Positions 8,553 to 17,513 are shown, numbered from the stretch's first letter. The stretch: DNA of 64,000 nucleotides from Sphingosinicella sp. CPCC 101087 (GCF_004151485.1 NZ_SBFF01000002.1:310001-374000), one strand, 5' to 3'. Made by a program: numbers and translations. The notes: generated from the letters alone by a model not told the origin.

Positions 8553-10895
8553 TCAGAAGGTTGCGCCGACCGTCACGCCGATCGTGCGCGGACGGATCGA
8601 GGCGGCGGTGGCGAACGGCAGATCGGTCCCTCCTACGACCGGCGGAATCTGCCGTGGGTAGCCGCCGGCGCTGGTCAACCCGTTGGAATTGGTGAGATTG
8701 CGCACATACACAGTCAGCGTATAGCGACCGAAATAGGCCCCGGCGCGCAAGTCGACCGTTTCGTAGCCGTCGATGATGAGCCGCCGGCCGAACGCGGCAC
8801 GATATTGCTGGTCGAACCCTGCGGCCTGGTCGCTCACCGCGCGAACGTTGGCGCCGACGAAGGCGTCGGCGGAGCTGGAGAGCGCCCATTCATAGTCGAC
8901 GGCGAGGTTGGCCGAGATTTCCGGCGTGTAGGGGAGCCGGTCGCCGGCAAGACCGCCGGTCAGGTTCGGAACGCCGGGAGCCGGAGTGGTGTCGTCGAGC
9001 AATTCGGCATCGGTGAAGGCGAGTGTTGCGACGGCACGCAGTCCGCGCATCGGCCGCACGATGGCCGTGATGTCGGCGCCGACGCTTCGCGCCCGCCGGC
9101 CGTTGCCGTTGGCCCCGAACTGCGTTCCGGTATTGGGATCGATGAAGACGGTGTTGATCAGGATGTTGTCCCAGTCGAGCCGATAGAGCGAGGCGTCGAT
9201 GCTGAAGCTGTTGTCGACGGTCTGGCCACGGAAACCGACTTCGTAGCTGACCAATGTATCGGCCTCGAACGAAGCCAGGAATTCCGGCGGCGCACCGGGC
9301 GGAACGGCGTTCGGGCCGCCTGGGCGGTATCCCTTGGCTACTCTCGCGTAGACGGACGCATGATCGTTGATCTCGTAGCGAGGCGCGATCGACCAGGTGA
9401 AGACGTCCTCCGAAGACTGGCCGGTGAAATTCTGGGGCGTGCCGACGATGAGCGACGTTTGCTCGGAATCCTGGCTGTTGTGGCTGAAGCGGCCGCCGGC
9501 GGTGATGTCGAATCGCGGGGAAATATACCAGGTCGCGCTCGCAAATCCCGCAATCTCCTCATAGCTGGATTCGAGGGTCACGAGGACGAGCTCCGGAATC
9601 GTCACCCCGCCAAGGTCGAACGCGGTTGGAAGCAGTTCCTGTGTCGCCAGCGAGAAGGGCTGAAAGCGTTGGAACAGAAGCGCCTCCTCCTTCGTGTAAT
9701 AGGCGCCGATCTGCCATTCGAACCGGTCCGAATTGGGCGATGCGAGCCGCAGCTCCTGGGTGAACTTCTCTGAATCGGTATTGTTGTGAAAGGCCAGCCC
9801 GATCGTCCCGGGCGCCGTCGGCGCATAGAGGCCATTGGCGAGATCCCGTTCACCGCCGTCGCTGATGTCGTTCAGCTGGCGCTGGTCCAGGGTGCCGTAG
9901 CTCGTCGCGGAAGTCAGGTTCGCGAAGCCGAGATCCCAGTTCAGCGTGGCATTGTAGAGCCGATAGTCGACATCGTTCAGTTCGGCGATGCGCTCGAAGC
10001 GTGTGCGCTCGTCGCTCGGCAGGCCGGTCAGCACGTCGACCGGCTCCAGGGTGATTGGATCCGCTTCGAAGGAGGAAGGCGAGTCGACGCGGATATTCTG
10101 CGCAATCGCCATGAGCCTGATCGACACATTGTCGGTAGGCTCGAACAGGAGCGAGGCGCGTCCGCCATAGCTGGCGGAATCGTTGATATTCTCGCCGGTG
10201 CGGCCCACCGCGTCGATGTAACCGGCATTGCGCCGATAAAAGCCGCTAGCGCGGAAGGCCAGGTTCTCGGCGAGCGGGACGTTCACCATCGCATTGCCGG
10301 ACCAGCCGGTACCGCCCTCGTCGACGAATTCGACGCCGCCCTGGGCGCGCGCCGCGAAGGTGTCGAATTCGGGTTGGGCCGTGACGAACTTGAGCGTCCC
10401 GCCCAGGGCGTTGGACCCGTAGAGCGTGCCCTGCGGCCCGCGTAGCACCTCGACCCGTGCGACGTCGAACGTGTCGAAGTCTCCCGCCAGCAAGCCGGCA
10501 TTGATCAGGCTGCCGCTCGATCCGAAGGGGATGTCGTCGACATAGATGGAGACCGTCGCGCCAACGGAATTGGTGTTGATGCCGCGGATGATGACGCGCG
10601 ACTCGCCCGGATTCTCCTGGGTGATGTTGAGCCCGGGAATGAGCGGGGCATAGTCGATGAAGCTCGTCGCGCTCTGGCGCTCGAGCGTTTCATCTCCGAC
10701 CACGGAGACGGATTGGGGCACGTCCGCCAGCGCCTGCTCGCGCCGCTGCACGGTGACGAGGATCTCCTGCTGGTTCTCCTCCTGCGCCAGCTGCTGCTCC
10801 TGCTGCACCGGAGCGTCCTGCGCCCGTGCAGGACCGGCGACCGCGAGCGCGGCGAGCGCTGCCGCCGACGCGCCCATGAAGCGACCCTTGCCCAT
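8553..10895 (-). CDS. TonB-dependent outer-membrane receptor
   Basis: 780 residues: signal peptide ending A-R-A at about residue 25, a Gln/Glu-rich stretch, a TonB-box-like E-I-L-V-T-V segment, a plug domain with the V-E-V-L-R-G-P-Q-G-T-L-Y-G-S-N-A-L-G-G signature, then a 22-strand-type barrel ending in Phe. The class imports large or scarce ligands with TonB energy. It lies between the dipeptidase and dgcN-like genes, so a peptidic or peptidoglycan-derived ligand is the most economical guess; nothing in the sequence fixes the ligand. A start at 10895 follows GGGAGAAGGGGT, a good ribosome site. Confidence 0.88.
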   Translation of the reverse strand: MGKGRFMGASAAALAALAVAGPARAQDAPVQQEQQLAQEENQQEILVTVQRREQALADVPQSVSVVGDETLERQSATSFIDYAPLIPGLNITQENPGESRVIIRGINTNSVGATVSIYVDDIPFGSSGSLINAGLLAGDFDTFDVARVEVLRGPQGTLYGSNALGGTLKFVTAQPEFDTFAARAQGGVEFVDEGGTGWSGNAMVNVPLAENLAFRASGFYRRNAGYIDAVGRTGENINDSASYGGRASLLFEPTDNVSIRLMAIAQNIRVDSPSSFEADPITLEPVDVLTGLPSDERTRFERIAELNDVDYRLYNATLNWDLGFANLTSATSYGTLDQRQLNDISDGGERDLANGLYAPTAPGTIGLAFHNNTDSEKFTQELRLASPNSDRFEWQIGAYYTKEEALLFQRFQPFSLATQELLPTAFDLGGVTIPELVLVTLESSYEEIAGFASATWYISPRFDITAGGRFSHNSQDSEQTSLIVGTPQNFTGQSSEDVFTWSIAPRYEINDHASVYARVAKGYRPGGPNAVPPGAPPEFLASFEADTLVSYEVGFRGQTVDNSFSIDASLYRLDWDNILINTVFIDPNTGTQFGANGNGRRARSVGADITAIVRPMRGLRAVATLAFTDAELLDDTTPAPGVPNLTGGLAGDRLPYTPEISANLAVDYEWALSSSADAFVGANVRAVSDQAAGFDQQYRAAFGRRLIIDGYETVDLRAGAYFGRYTLTVYVRNLTNSNGLTSAGGYPRQIPPVVGGTDLPFATAASIRPRTIGVTVGATF

Positions 10896-10991
10896 ACCCC
10901 TTCTCCCGTTCGTCCCGGGAGCCCGACCTATGTCTGGTCGGTGCTCACTGGACCATGCCTCCCCCCGACCGCCTGCCGGCGGCCGGAATGG

Positions 10992-12143
10992 CTAAGCCGG
11001 CGCCTCGGCCGGCTGTCGCGCCCCCCAGACGGCGCCGAGCAGGCGCCGGAAATTGCCGCCGAGGATCAAGGCGATGTCGGCGTCGCTGTGGCCGCGCCGG
11101 ATCAGTTCCTCGGTCAGGTCGTAGACCTTGCGCGGATGATCGAAGCCGTCGGTGTCGATCTTCTCGCGGAAGGCGTAAGCGGAGGTGTAGGCCCCCTTGA
11201 GCTGCTCATATTGATCGGGCGGCATGTCGTCATAGCCGTTGAGATCGGCGTCCGACCCGATGCCGACATGCTCGATCCCGACCAGCCGCGCGACGTGCTC
11301 GATATGGTCGGCCATATGGCCGATATCGGTCGGCTCCTCGGTGCGCACGAACATGCGCACGCCGGTGATGCCCATCACCCCGTCCTTGGCGGCGAGCGCG
11401 CGGATCGCCTCGTCGCTCTTGTTGCGCGGATGCTCGGCGAGCGCGCGGCAGTTGCTGTGAGTGATCGCGATCGGCTGCCGCGAAAGCTCGATCGCGTCCA
11501 GGGTCGTGCGGTCGCCGCAATGCGACACGTCGACGAGCATGCCCGCGGCATTCATGGCCGCGACGATCTCCGCGCCGTAGCTGCTGACGCCGCCGTCGGC
11601 TCGGTCGGTGCTGCCCGAACCGATCCGGTTCTGATTGTTGTAGGTGAGCTGGGCGCAACGCAGGCCGAGGCTGTGGAAAGTGGCGACGTCCTCGATGCTC
11701 TCGAATGGCGACGCGTTCTGCAGGCCCATGATCATCGCGATCCTGCGGCCGTCATTGGCCCGGTCGAGGTCCTCGGCCGTATCGACGAGCTCGAACAGAT
11801 CGGGATGCCGGCCGGCCAGGCCTTGCTGCGCCGCGAGGAACTCGAGCGCGCTGGAGCGCGAGCCGACGCCGACCGCATTGTGCATGACGTTGATGCCCGA
11901 AGCCCGGAAGTCGGCGATCTCCTGCGCCGACAGCGGTCGGCTGTGGCCGGCAGGGCTGAAGTCGATCCGCGGCACGAACAGCATGTCGACGACGAGCGAG
12001 CGCTCGACCAGGGCGATGGCGCGGGCGGAATAGGTCCGCTCGCTGGCGCCGGCGACGGCGTAGCGGCCGATATTGATCATCGGGAAGGCAAGCAGTCCGG
12101 TCGCGGCCGCGCCCATTAGTAGCCGACGCCGATTCGGATTCAT
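10992..12143 (-). CDS. Membrane dipeptidase (peptidase M19 family) with altered metal ligands
   Basis: 383 residues from the ATG at 12143. The N-terminus has N-R-R-R-L-L-M-G followed by a hydrophobic run, so Tat- or Sec-type export is likely. M19 enzymes hydrolyse dipeptides, often with a D-residue at the C-terminal side. The His ligands in V-D-V-S-H-C (His208) and I-T-H-S-N (His229) and the G-S-D-A-D segment are present. The first-strand H-x-D expected near the start is missing (V-V-D-M-L-F-V), and the bridging Glu is Gln142 (G-L-Q-N). Activity may therefore be mononuclear or changed. A TTG at 12191 is in frame but is less likely, because it lies at the putative -10 element. It is 96 bases upstream of the receptor gene. 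Confidence 0.82.
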   Translation of the reverse strand: MNPNRRRLLMGAAATGLLAFPMINIGRYAVAGASERTYSARAIALVERSLVVDMLFVPRIDFSPAGHSRPLSAQEIADFRASGINVMHNAVGVGSRSSALEFLAAQQGLAGRHPDLFELVDTAEDLDRANDGRRIAMIMGLQNASPFESIEDVATFHSLGLRCAQLTYNNQNRIGSGSTDRADGGVSSYGAEIVAAMNAAGMLVDVSHCGDRTTLDAIELSRQPIAITHSNCRALAEHPRNKSDEAIRALAAKDGVMGITGVRMFVRTEEPTDIGHMADHIEHVARLVGIEHVGIGSDADLNGYDDMPPDQYEQLKGAYTSAYAFREKIDTDGFDHPRKVYDLTEELIRRGHSDADIALILGGNFRRLLGAVWGARQPAEAPA

Positions 12144-12187
12144 CCCGGCCAATCGTTCCTCCCTCGGCGTTTCTATATCTCGTTGGG

Positions 12188-12217
12188 ACAATAGGATCCT
12201 GAGCAGAGAATTGTCAA
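12188..12217 (-). promoter_or_regulatory. Putative promoter of the dipeptidase-receptor-dgcN segment
   Basis: Reading on the minus strand, TTGACA (12217-12212) is followed after 18 bases by TATTGT (12193-12188) and then CCC. The same layout, TTGACA, 18 bases, TTATGT, CCC, occurs in front of the first gene of the array (16740-16709). It lies in the 87-base gap between the transporter stop and the dipeptidase start, so it could provide internal transcription of the downstream genes. No transcript data are available. Confidence 0.5.
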
Positions 12218-12230
12218 ACGCTTCCGGCGG

Positions 12231-13577
12231 TCACCTGCCGCTGCGCATCATCGGCTCGGGCGACACCGCATCGCGCGTTTCGCGAGACGCCAGCACCCGT
12301 CGCGCCGGGCGGTCGAGCGCGAGGAGCAGCGCCGCTGCGGCGCTCGCAATGACGCTGAGCAGGACGAAGAAGGATGCCTGGCTCATGACGCTCCAAAGGG
12401 TGCCGACCAGTCCCGCCGTAAGGCTGCCTGCGAAGATGGCGAGGAACCAGGCCGCGACGGTCGTCGCGCCGAACCGCGGCGGCGCGAGCCGCGCGAACAG
12501 CCCTAGTCCGTTGGGGAGGATGTAGAGCTCGCCCAGGGTGAAGATGAGGAAGAAGCCTGCCAGCCAAAGCCAGCTCGCCCGCCCATCCCCCGCAAGGGCG
12601 GAGGCGACGGCCAGCAGGGCATAAGCGGACGCGACGATGATCGCGCCGATCGCCATCTTCTGCATCGTGGAATGCTCGCGCCCGGCCGCCGCCCGATGCT
12701 TCCAGCGGGCGAGCAGGGCAGGCGTTAACAGGATGACCAGCAGCGGATTGAGCGACTGGAACCAGGTCATCGGAATGGTGAAGGCGCCGGCGGCGCGATC
12801 GACGCCTTCGGCCGCCCACAGCGCCACCGTGTTGCCGACCTGCTCGTAGGCGCCCCGGAACACGGTAACCGCGAGGCCGACCGCGAGCAGCAGTGCATAG
12901 ACCTGTCTGCCCGTCGGAACCGGCGCCGGCTGCGCCGGCCTGGCTGCCGCCCGCGGCGCCTCGGGCGGCAGATACTTGCCTCCCGCGACATAGATGAGCA
13001 GGCCGACGAGCATGCCTATACCGGCCGCCCCGAAGCCCCAGTGCCAACCATATAGCTCGCCCAGCGTGCCGCAGATCAGGGGCGCCAGGAATCCCCCCAG
13101 GTTCACGCCGACATAATAGACATTGTAGGCCCAGGGCCGGCGCGGATCGCCCGCGGAATAGAGATCGTTGATCTGGCTCGGCAGGGTGGGGAGGAAAAGC
13201 CCGTTGCCGAGCGCGATCGTCGCCAGCGCGAAGTAGAAAGCCGGCTCGAACGCCATCATGAAATGGCCCGCCGCCATGATTGTCGCGCCGGAGATCACGG
13301 CCCGCCTCTTGCCGAGCCAGCGATCGGCGATCGTGCCGCCGACGATCGGCGTGAAATAGGCGAAGGCGGTGTAGAAGCCGTAGATGAGGGAACTGGCCTC
13401 CTGCTCGAGCAGGAGGGATCGGGTCATGTAATAGACCAGGAGCGCCCGCATGCCGTAGTAGGAGAAGGTCTCCCACATGTTGGTGAGGAACAGGATGGTG
13501 AGGCCGCGCGGCTGGCCGAACCAGGTCAGTTCTCCGGGATGTTGCGGGCGGTGACTCGCCGCCCCGGCGTCGCTCAC
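12231..13577 (-). CDS. POT/PTR family proton-dependent oligopeptide transporter
   Basis: 448 residues, about twelve to fourteen membrane spans. Visible family marks are N-M-W-E-T-F-S-Y-Y-G-M-R in the first helix (the E-x-x-E-R-F/F-Y-Y-G region), the PTR2 signature from F-Y-T-A-F-A-Y-F-T-P through D-R-W-L-G-K-R, and the late F-T-L-G-E-L-Y-I-L-P-N-G-L block. POT proteins import di- and tripeptides with protons at the inner membrane. The GTG at 13577 overlaps the stop of the DgcA-like gene as GTGA and has AAGGG eight bases upstream; a TTG at 13604 is the only other in-frame option nearby. Placement between a racemase-like enzyme and a dipeptidase fits import of short peptides. Confidence 0.88.
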   Translation of the reverse strand: MSDAGAASHRPQHPGELTWFGQPRGLTILFLTNMWETFSYYGMRALLVYYMTRSLLLEQEASSLIYGFYTAFAYFTPIVGGTIADRWLGKRRAVISGATIMAAGHFMMAFEPAFYFALATIALGNGLFLPTLPSQINDLYSAGDPRRPWAYNVYYVGVNLGGFLAPLICGTLGELYGWHWGFGAAGIGMLVGLLIYVAGGKYLPPEAPRAAARPAQPAPVPTGRQVYALLLAVGLAVTVFRGAYEQVGNTVALWAAEGVDRAAGAFTIPMTWFQSLNPLLVILLTPALLARWKHRAAAGREHSTMQKMAIGAIIVASAYALLAVASALAGDGRASWLWLAGFFLIFTLGELYILPNGLGLFARLAPPRFGATTVAAWFLAIFAGSLTAGLVGTLWSVMSQASFFVLLSVIASAAAALLLALDRPARRVLASRETRDAVSPEPMMRSGR

Positions 13578-14584
13578 GCCGCGACCCTTGCGCCGCCGCC
13601 CCAAACTTCGTCGCTGCAGAAGATCTCACCGTCCCGATAGGTGACGCTCGGGCTTCGGTCGGCGGCGAGGAAGATGGGCCCGTCCAGGTCGACATAGTCG
13701 CACAATTGGCCGAGCAGGAAGCCCGGGGCCATGGCGAGGCTGGTGCCGACCATGTTGCCGACCATCACGCCGAGGCCGAGCCGGCGCGCTTTCTCGGCCA
13801 TCATCAGGCCCTCCGTAAGGCCGCCGCACTTGTCGAGCTTGATGTTCACGATGTCGAACCGGCCGGGGAGGCCGCGTATGTCGGCCAGCGTGAGCGCGCT
13901 CTCGTCGGCCGCGATGGGGATTGCCGACCGATAACCTTCGAGATCGGCCTCGCTGCCCCGGGCGAGCGGCTGCTCGAGCAGGGACACGCGCTGGTCCATC
14001 AACCCGGAGACCAGGCGGTCGAGGTCCCGGCGGGCAAAGCCCTGATTGGCGTCGACGCCGATCCATACGTCGGGACGCGCATCGCGCACCGCCTTCACGC
14101 GCGCCAGATCGAGGTCGAGCTCGCCGGTAAGCTTGATCTTGATCGCCCTGGCACCTTCATGACCTCGCGCTCCGGCCGCCATGGCTTCGGGCGCGTCGGC
14201 TCCCAGCGTGAAGGTCGTGACCAGCGGCTTCATCGAGGGAAGGCCCGCCAGCTCCCAGGCGGCGCGGCCGGCCTGCGCCGCCTCCAGCTCCCACATGGCG
14301 CAGTCGACCGCGTTTCGGGCGCCACCGGCCGGCATCAGCGCGCGCAGGTCCGCGCGATCCGCCCCGCCTTCGATCGCCTCGCGGTATCGCTCTATTTCGC
14401 CGAGCATGTGGTCGAGGTCGTCTCCGAGATAATAAACGCCCGACGCCTCGCCGCGACCGTGGTGCGGACCCTCGGTCAGGGTGACGACGATCGCGTCGGT
14501 CGCCTCGAACACATAGCCCGAGATCCGAAACGGCGCGGCGAGCCGAAGCTTCTCCGCCCGGACCTCGAGGGTCCGCTGCGCCAT
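13574..14584 (-). CDS. dgcA: Enolase-superfamily epimerase, probable N-acetyl-D-glutamate racemase or dipeptide epimerase
   Basis: 336 residues of the muconate-lactonizing-like subgroup. Catalytic elements are I-K-I-K (Lys149, Lys151), metal ligands in V-D-A-N (Asp178), L-E-Q-P (Glu204) and A-D-E-S (Asp227), and the opposite base region N-I-K-L-D-K-C-G-G (Lys249/Lys252). Such enzymes epimerise L-Ala-D/L-Glu dipeptides or, in the DgcA form, N-acetyl-D-glutamate. A DUF1611/DgcN gene in the same array favours the DgcA role; a dipeptide epimerase working on murein peptides is the main alternative, and the two could both fit the locus. The start at 14584 has GGAGGG upstream. The stop overlaps the POT transporter start by four bases. 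Confidence 0.8.
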   Translation of the reverse strand: MAQRTLEVRAEKLRLAAPFRISGYVFEATDAIVVTLTEGPHHGRGEASGVYYLGDDLDHMLGEIERYREAIEGGADRADLRALMPAGGARNAVDCAMWELEAAQAGRAAWELAGLPSMKPLVTTFTLGADAPEAMAAGARGHEGARAIKIKLTGELDLDLARVKAVRDARPDVWIGVDANQGFARRDLDRLVSGLMDQRVSLLEQPLARGSEADLEGYRSAIPIAADESALTLADIRGLPGRFDIVNIKLDKCGGLTEGLMMAEKARRLGLGVMVGNMVGTSLAMAPGFLLGQLCDYVDLDGPIFLAADRSPSVTYRDGEIFCSDEVWGGGARVAA

Positions 14585-14624
14585 CAGCGTCCCTCCCGGT
14601 GGCGCCCAATTGTCCGCCCCGGCA

Positions 14625-16619
14625 TCAGTAGTTGGTCCCGAAGTCGAGCATGTTGAAAGCGAAGCCGACCCAGATCACGATCACCGCCGCGAACAGCAAA
14701 GCGACGCTCCAGGCTTTCGCCTTCCAGCCCGGCTTGCTCCGCCACACCGACCACAGGTTCCACAGGATCGCGGCCAGCCCCCCGAAGAAGGCGATCCAGG
14801 TGAAGAGCTGCAGGACGATGATCACCCCGTCGAAGGCGGCGCTGAGATTGACGAGATCCCCCATCATCATGGAGATGGCCGCGACCCAGCCGATCACCGC
14901 GAGGAGCATTGCCAGGGCGCCGATGCGGCTCGCCCGATAGGCCTGCAATTCCCTTTTCTCGAGCGCCAGCTTCGCGCCGAACCGGCGGCGCACCACCGCC
15001 CGGATCGGCCAGAGCAGGGCGGTCAGGAACAGGATGGCGAGGCTGGCGATCAGCGCGGGCATCAGCCAGGCCGTGTCGCGATGCCACGGCGTACGGTCGA
15101 GCACGATGAAAGGCGCGAAGCCGTCCAGGCTCCACCGCACGATCCGGCCGTCTTCGACCACCGCGGCGAGCCGCTCGTGGCTGTTCAGATCGTGCCAGAC
15201 GAAAGGCTGGACCTCCACCCAGTCGCGCGGTTGCCCGTCAAGGCCGGTGGCGAGCGGGACGATGAGCTCGCCATCGGCTCCGAGGCTGACCTTCACCTGA
15301 CTGAGCAGCTCGACGATGTTCAGGAAGTTGGACTTCGAACCGCGGGACATCACCCAGGTTCCGGTCATCATCCGCGCATGTTCGGCGGCCGTCTCGGGGT
15401 CGACCCGGCGGGTGTCGGCCGGGGCCGGGAAGTAGCGGTCGGCGAACTGCTCGAAAAGGGCGTTCCTCAGGTTGCTGACGGCGCCCTCGCGGCCGCTGCT
15501 GTTGAACGATACGAACAGGCCGACATTGTCGTCCATGAAAAGGTGCAGGTAGGAATGGAAGGCGATCGTGTCGCCGCCATGGCCTATCACCCGACGGCCG
15601 TTGATGCTGGTCTCGTAAAAGCCGAGCATCATGCGGTTGAGCGGCCCCACGCCGGGCGCGGCGGTGGTGTGCATCAGCCGGGCCGTCTCCGGCCTCAGCA
15701 GCCCTGCGCCATTGTTGAGGTGGGCGACCATGAATCGCGCCATGTCCTCCCCGGTCGCAGACAGGGAGCCGGCCGGTCGCGGGCCGACATGCTCGAACGG
15801 GACGGGCTCGCCCGACGCCTGGCTGTAGCCGGTCGCGGCCATCGGCTGCAGCCGGTCCGGCAAAGGCTGGCGGAAGGAAGAGTTGGCCATGCCGAGCGGC
15901 TGGAAGATGTGGCGCTCGACATAGGCGTCGAACGGCTCGCCCGACACGCGCTCGACGATATAGCCGGCGAGGCTGGTGGCGTAGTTGGAATAAGCCGGCG
16001 TCTCGCCGGCCGGGAAGACCCGCTCGGGAGTCCACCGCTTCAGCAGCTCGACATAGTCGGTCACCCCGTCGGGACTGGTCGAGATGATGTCCTTGACCTG
16101 CTCCTCGAAGCCAGGCGTGTGCGTCATCAGGTGGCGGACCGTGATCGGCTGTCCGTCGCGCGGCGGGATCTCGAAGTCGATATAGCGGTTGACGTCGGCA
16201 TCGAGGTCCACTCGGCCCTGCTCGACCAGCTGCATCACCGCGGTCCAGGTGAACAGCTTGGAGATCGATCCCGGTCGGAAGAGTGTGCGCGCCGGATCGA
16301 CTGGTGTGCGACGCTCGACGTTGGCGAAACCGAAGCCGCGCTGAGTGAGTATTTGGCCGTCACGGACGACGACGACGACGCCCCCGGCGATGTCGCCGGT
16401 TCCGAGCGCGTAAGGCAGGAATCCGTCCAGCCAGGCGTTGACGTCCTCGGCTGTGAGCTGGCGCGCGCCTCCCGGCGCGGCGGGGGCGGGCGGCCGCGGC
16501 GCGCCTTCCTCGACCCTTTCTTCCGTTACCGGTGGTTCGAGCGGCGAGGTACGCTGCGCCGCGGTGCCTATTCCGATGAGGGCGATCGCCCCGGCGACCA
16601 GGAACTTGAATGCGCGCAT
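14625..16619 (-). CDS. Serine hydrolase of the beta-lactamase family with C-terminal membrane domain
   Basis: 664 residues: signal or anchor at about 5-22, a proline-rich linker, then the serine hydrolase domain with S-I-S-K, Y-S-N and I-G-H-G-G, and a C-terminal part with four predicted membrane helices from about residue 520. The catalytic domain would face the periplasm. It is the first gene of the minus-strand array, divergent from the XRE-cupin regulator, and the promoter-like element at 16709-16740 points into it. The hydrolase domain is most like the partial gene at 1-1229. Likely substrates are peptides or amides containing D-residues, by context only. Confidence 0.85.
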   Translation of the reverse strand: MRAFKFLVAGAIALIGIGTAAQRTSPLEPPVTEERVEEGAPRPPAPAAPGGARQLTAEDVNAWLDGFLPYALGTGDIAGGVVVVVRDGQILTQRGFGFANVERRTPVDPARTLFRPGSISKLFTWTAVMQLVEQGRVDLDADVNRYIDFEIPPRDGQPITVRHLMTHTPGFEEQVKDIISTSPDGVTDYVELLKRWTPERVFPAGETPAYSNYATSLAGYIVERVSGEPFDAYVERHIFQPLGMANSSFRQPLPDRLQPMAATGYSQASGEPVPFEHVGPRPAGSLSATGEDMARFMVAHLNNGAGLLRPETARLMHTTAAPGVGPLNRMMLGFYETSINGRRVIGHGGDTIAFHSYLHLFMDDNVGLFVSFNSSGREGAVSNLRNALFEQFADRYFPAPADTRRVDPETAAEHARMMTGTWVMSRGSKSNFLNIVELLSQVKVSLGADGELIVPLATGLDGQPRDWVEVQPFVWHDLNSHERLAAVVEDGRIVRWSLDGFAPFIVLDRTPWHRDTAWLMPALIASLAILFLTALLWPIRAVVRRRFGAKLALEKRELQAYRASRIGALAMLLAVIGWVAAISMMMGDLVNLSAAFDGVIIVLQLFTWIAFFGGLAAILWNLWSVWRSKPGWKAKAWSVALLFAAVIVIWVGFAFNMLDFGTNY

Positions 16620-16708
16620 TTCACCCCTCCCTGCATTGGCACGGCCGTTTGCCTCGTGCCCGCTGTGCGGCTAAGCTTACCGAACCTAAGCAGACTTTAA
16701 CCTGTACG

Positions 16709-16740
16709 GGACATAATGTCCTAGTTGGAAAATTTGTCAA
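16709..16740 (-). promoter_or_regulatory. Divergent control region: promoter overlapped by 13-bp palindrome
   Basis: On the minus strand TTGACA (16740-16735) and TTATGT (16716-16711) are separated by 18 bases and point into the serine hydrolase gene. The -10 lies inside the perfect palindrome GGACAT-A-ATGTCC (16709-16721). The plus strand of the same palindrome contains CATAAT, a possible -10 for the regulator gene starting at 16767. One bound repressor could therefore control both directions. The regulator itself is the obvious candidate to bind here, but this is inferred. Confidence 0.55.
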
Positions 16741-16766
16741 ACACGCGATTGAAAGGACGATCGGGA

Positions 16767-17513
16767 ATGGCGGCGGACCAGCCGACCTTGGGCAAGCTGC
16801 TGCGGGGCCTCAGGACCCGAAACAGCTGGACACTCAAGCAGATGAGCGATCGCAGCGGCATTCCGGTGTCGACCCTATCCAAGGTCGAGCATGACCGGCT
16901 GACGCTGACCTACGACAAGCTCCAGCAGCTGAGCCAGCGACTCGGCATCCGCATGTCCGAGTTGTTCGCCGAGCCGGCGGAAGGGGCGGAGGCGGTGGTC
17001 ACTGCGCGGCGCAGCATCGGCCGGACCGATCGAGCGATCCAAGTGACCACGCCCAACTACGACTATCACTATCTCTGCCCGGAGTTGAGGCGGAAGCGCA
17101 TGATCCCGGTGCTGACAAGGATTCGGGCAAAGACCGCCGAGGAGTTCGGCGAGCTCGTCAGGCATTCGGGTGAGGAATATATCTACGTCCTGGAAGGCCG
17201 GATCGAGGTGCATACCGAATTTTACGACCCGGTCGTCCTGGAGGAGGGCGAATCGATCTACATCGATTCGCAGATGGGCCACGCTTACGTCGTCGCGGAA
17301 GATTGCGACGAGGCGGTCGTGCTCGGAGTCTGCTCCAGCGCCGACGAAGGATTGATGAACTCGTTGATGAGCCTCCACGGAACCGACAGGGCCGAGGGCG
17401 AGGGCAGGGTCCATCTGCCGGATCGCCGTCCCCAGCGTCGCAACGCGACGGCGTCTCCCCAGCGCACGAAGCGCGACGGAAAGTCTCCGACTCGAAAGCT
17501 GGTGGAGGGATAA
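16767..17513 (+). CDS. XRE-family transcriptional regulator with C-terminal cupin domain
   Basis: 248 residues. Residues about 6-65 form a helix-turn-helix of the Cro/XRE type (L-G-K-L-L-R-G-L-R, T-L-K-Q-M-S, S-T-L-S-K-V-E). A cupin barrel follows with E-E-Y-I-Y-V-L-E-G and a G-H-A-Y segment. A basic tail of about 40 residues is unusual. XRE-cupin proteins sense small ligands in the cupin pocket and control adjacent catabolic genes; PuuR-type members respond to amine compounds. The ATG at 16767 has AAAGGA nine bases upstream; the in-frame TTG codons further upstream fall inside the control region. Probably the local regulator of the D-peptide array. Confidence 0.85.
   Translation: MAADQPTLGKLLRGLRTRNSWTLKQMSDRSGIPVSTLSKVEHDRLTLTYDKLQQLSQRLGIRMSELFAEPAEGAEAVVTARRSIGRTDRAIQVTTPNYDYHYLCPELRRKRMIPVLTRIRAKTAEEFGELVRHSGEEYIYVLEGRIEVHTEFYDPVVLEEGESIYIDSQMGHAYVVAEDCDEAVVLGVCSSADEGLMNSLMSLHGTDRAEGEGRVHLPDRRPQRRNATASPQRTKRDGKSPTRKLVEG

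Noticed and set aside
14610-16700. Long plus-strand open frame (about 696 codons) opposite the serine hydrolase
   Set aside because: Arg/His/Asp/Gly-rich translation without any domain pattern; it mirrors the codon bias of the real minus-strand gene.
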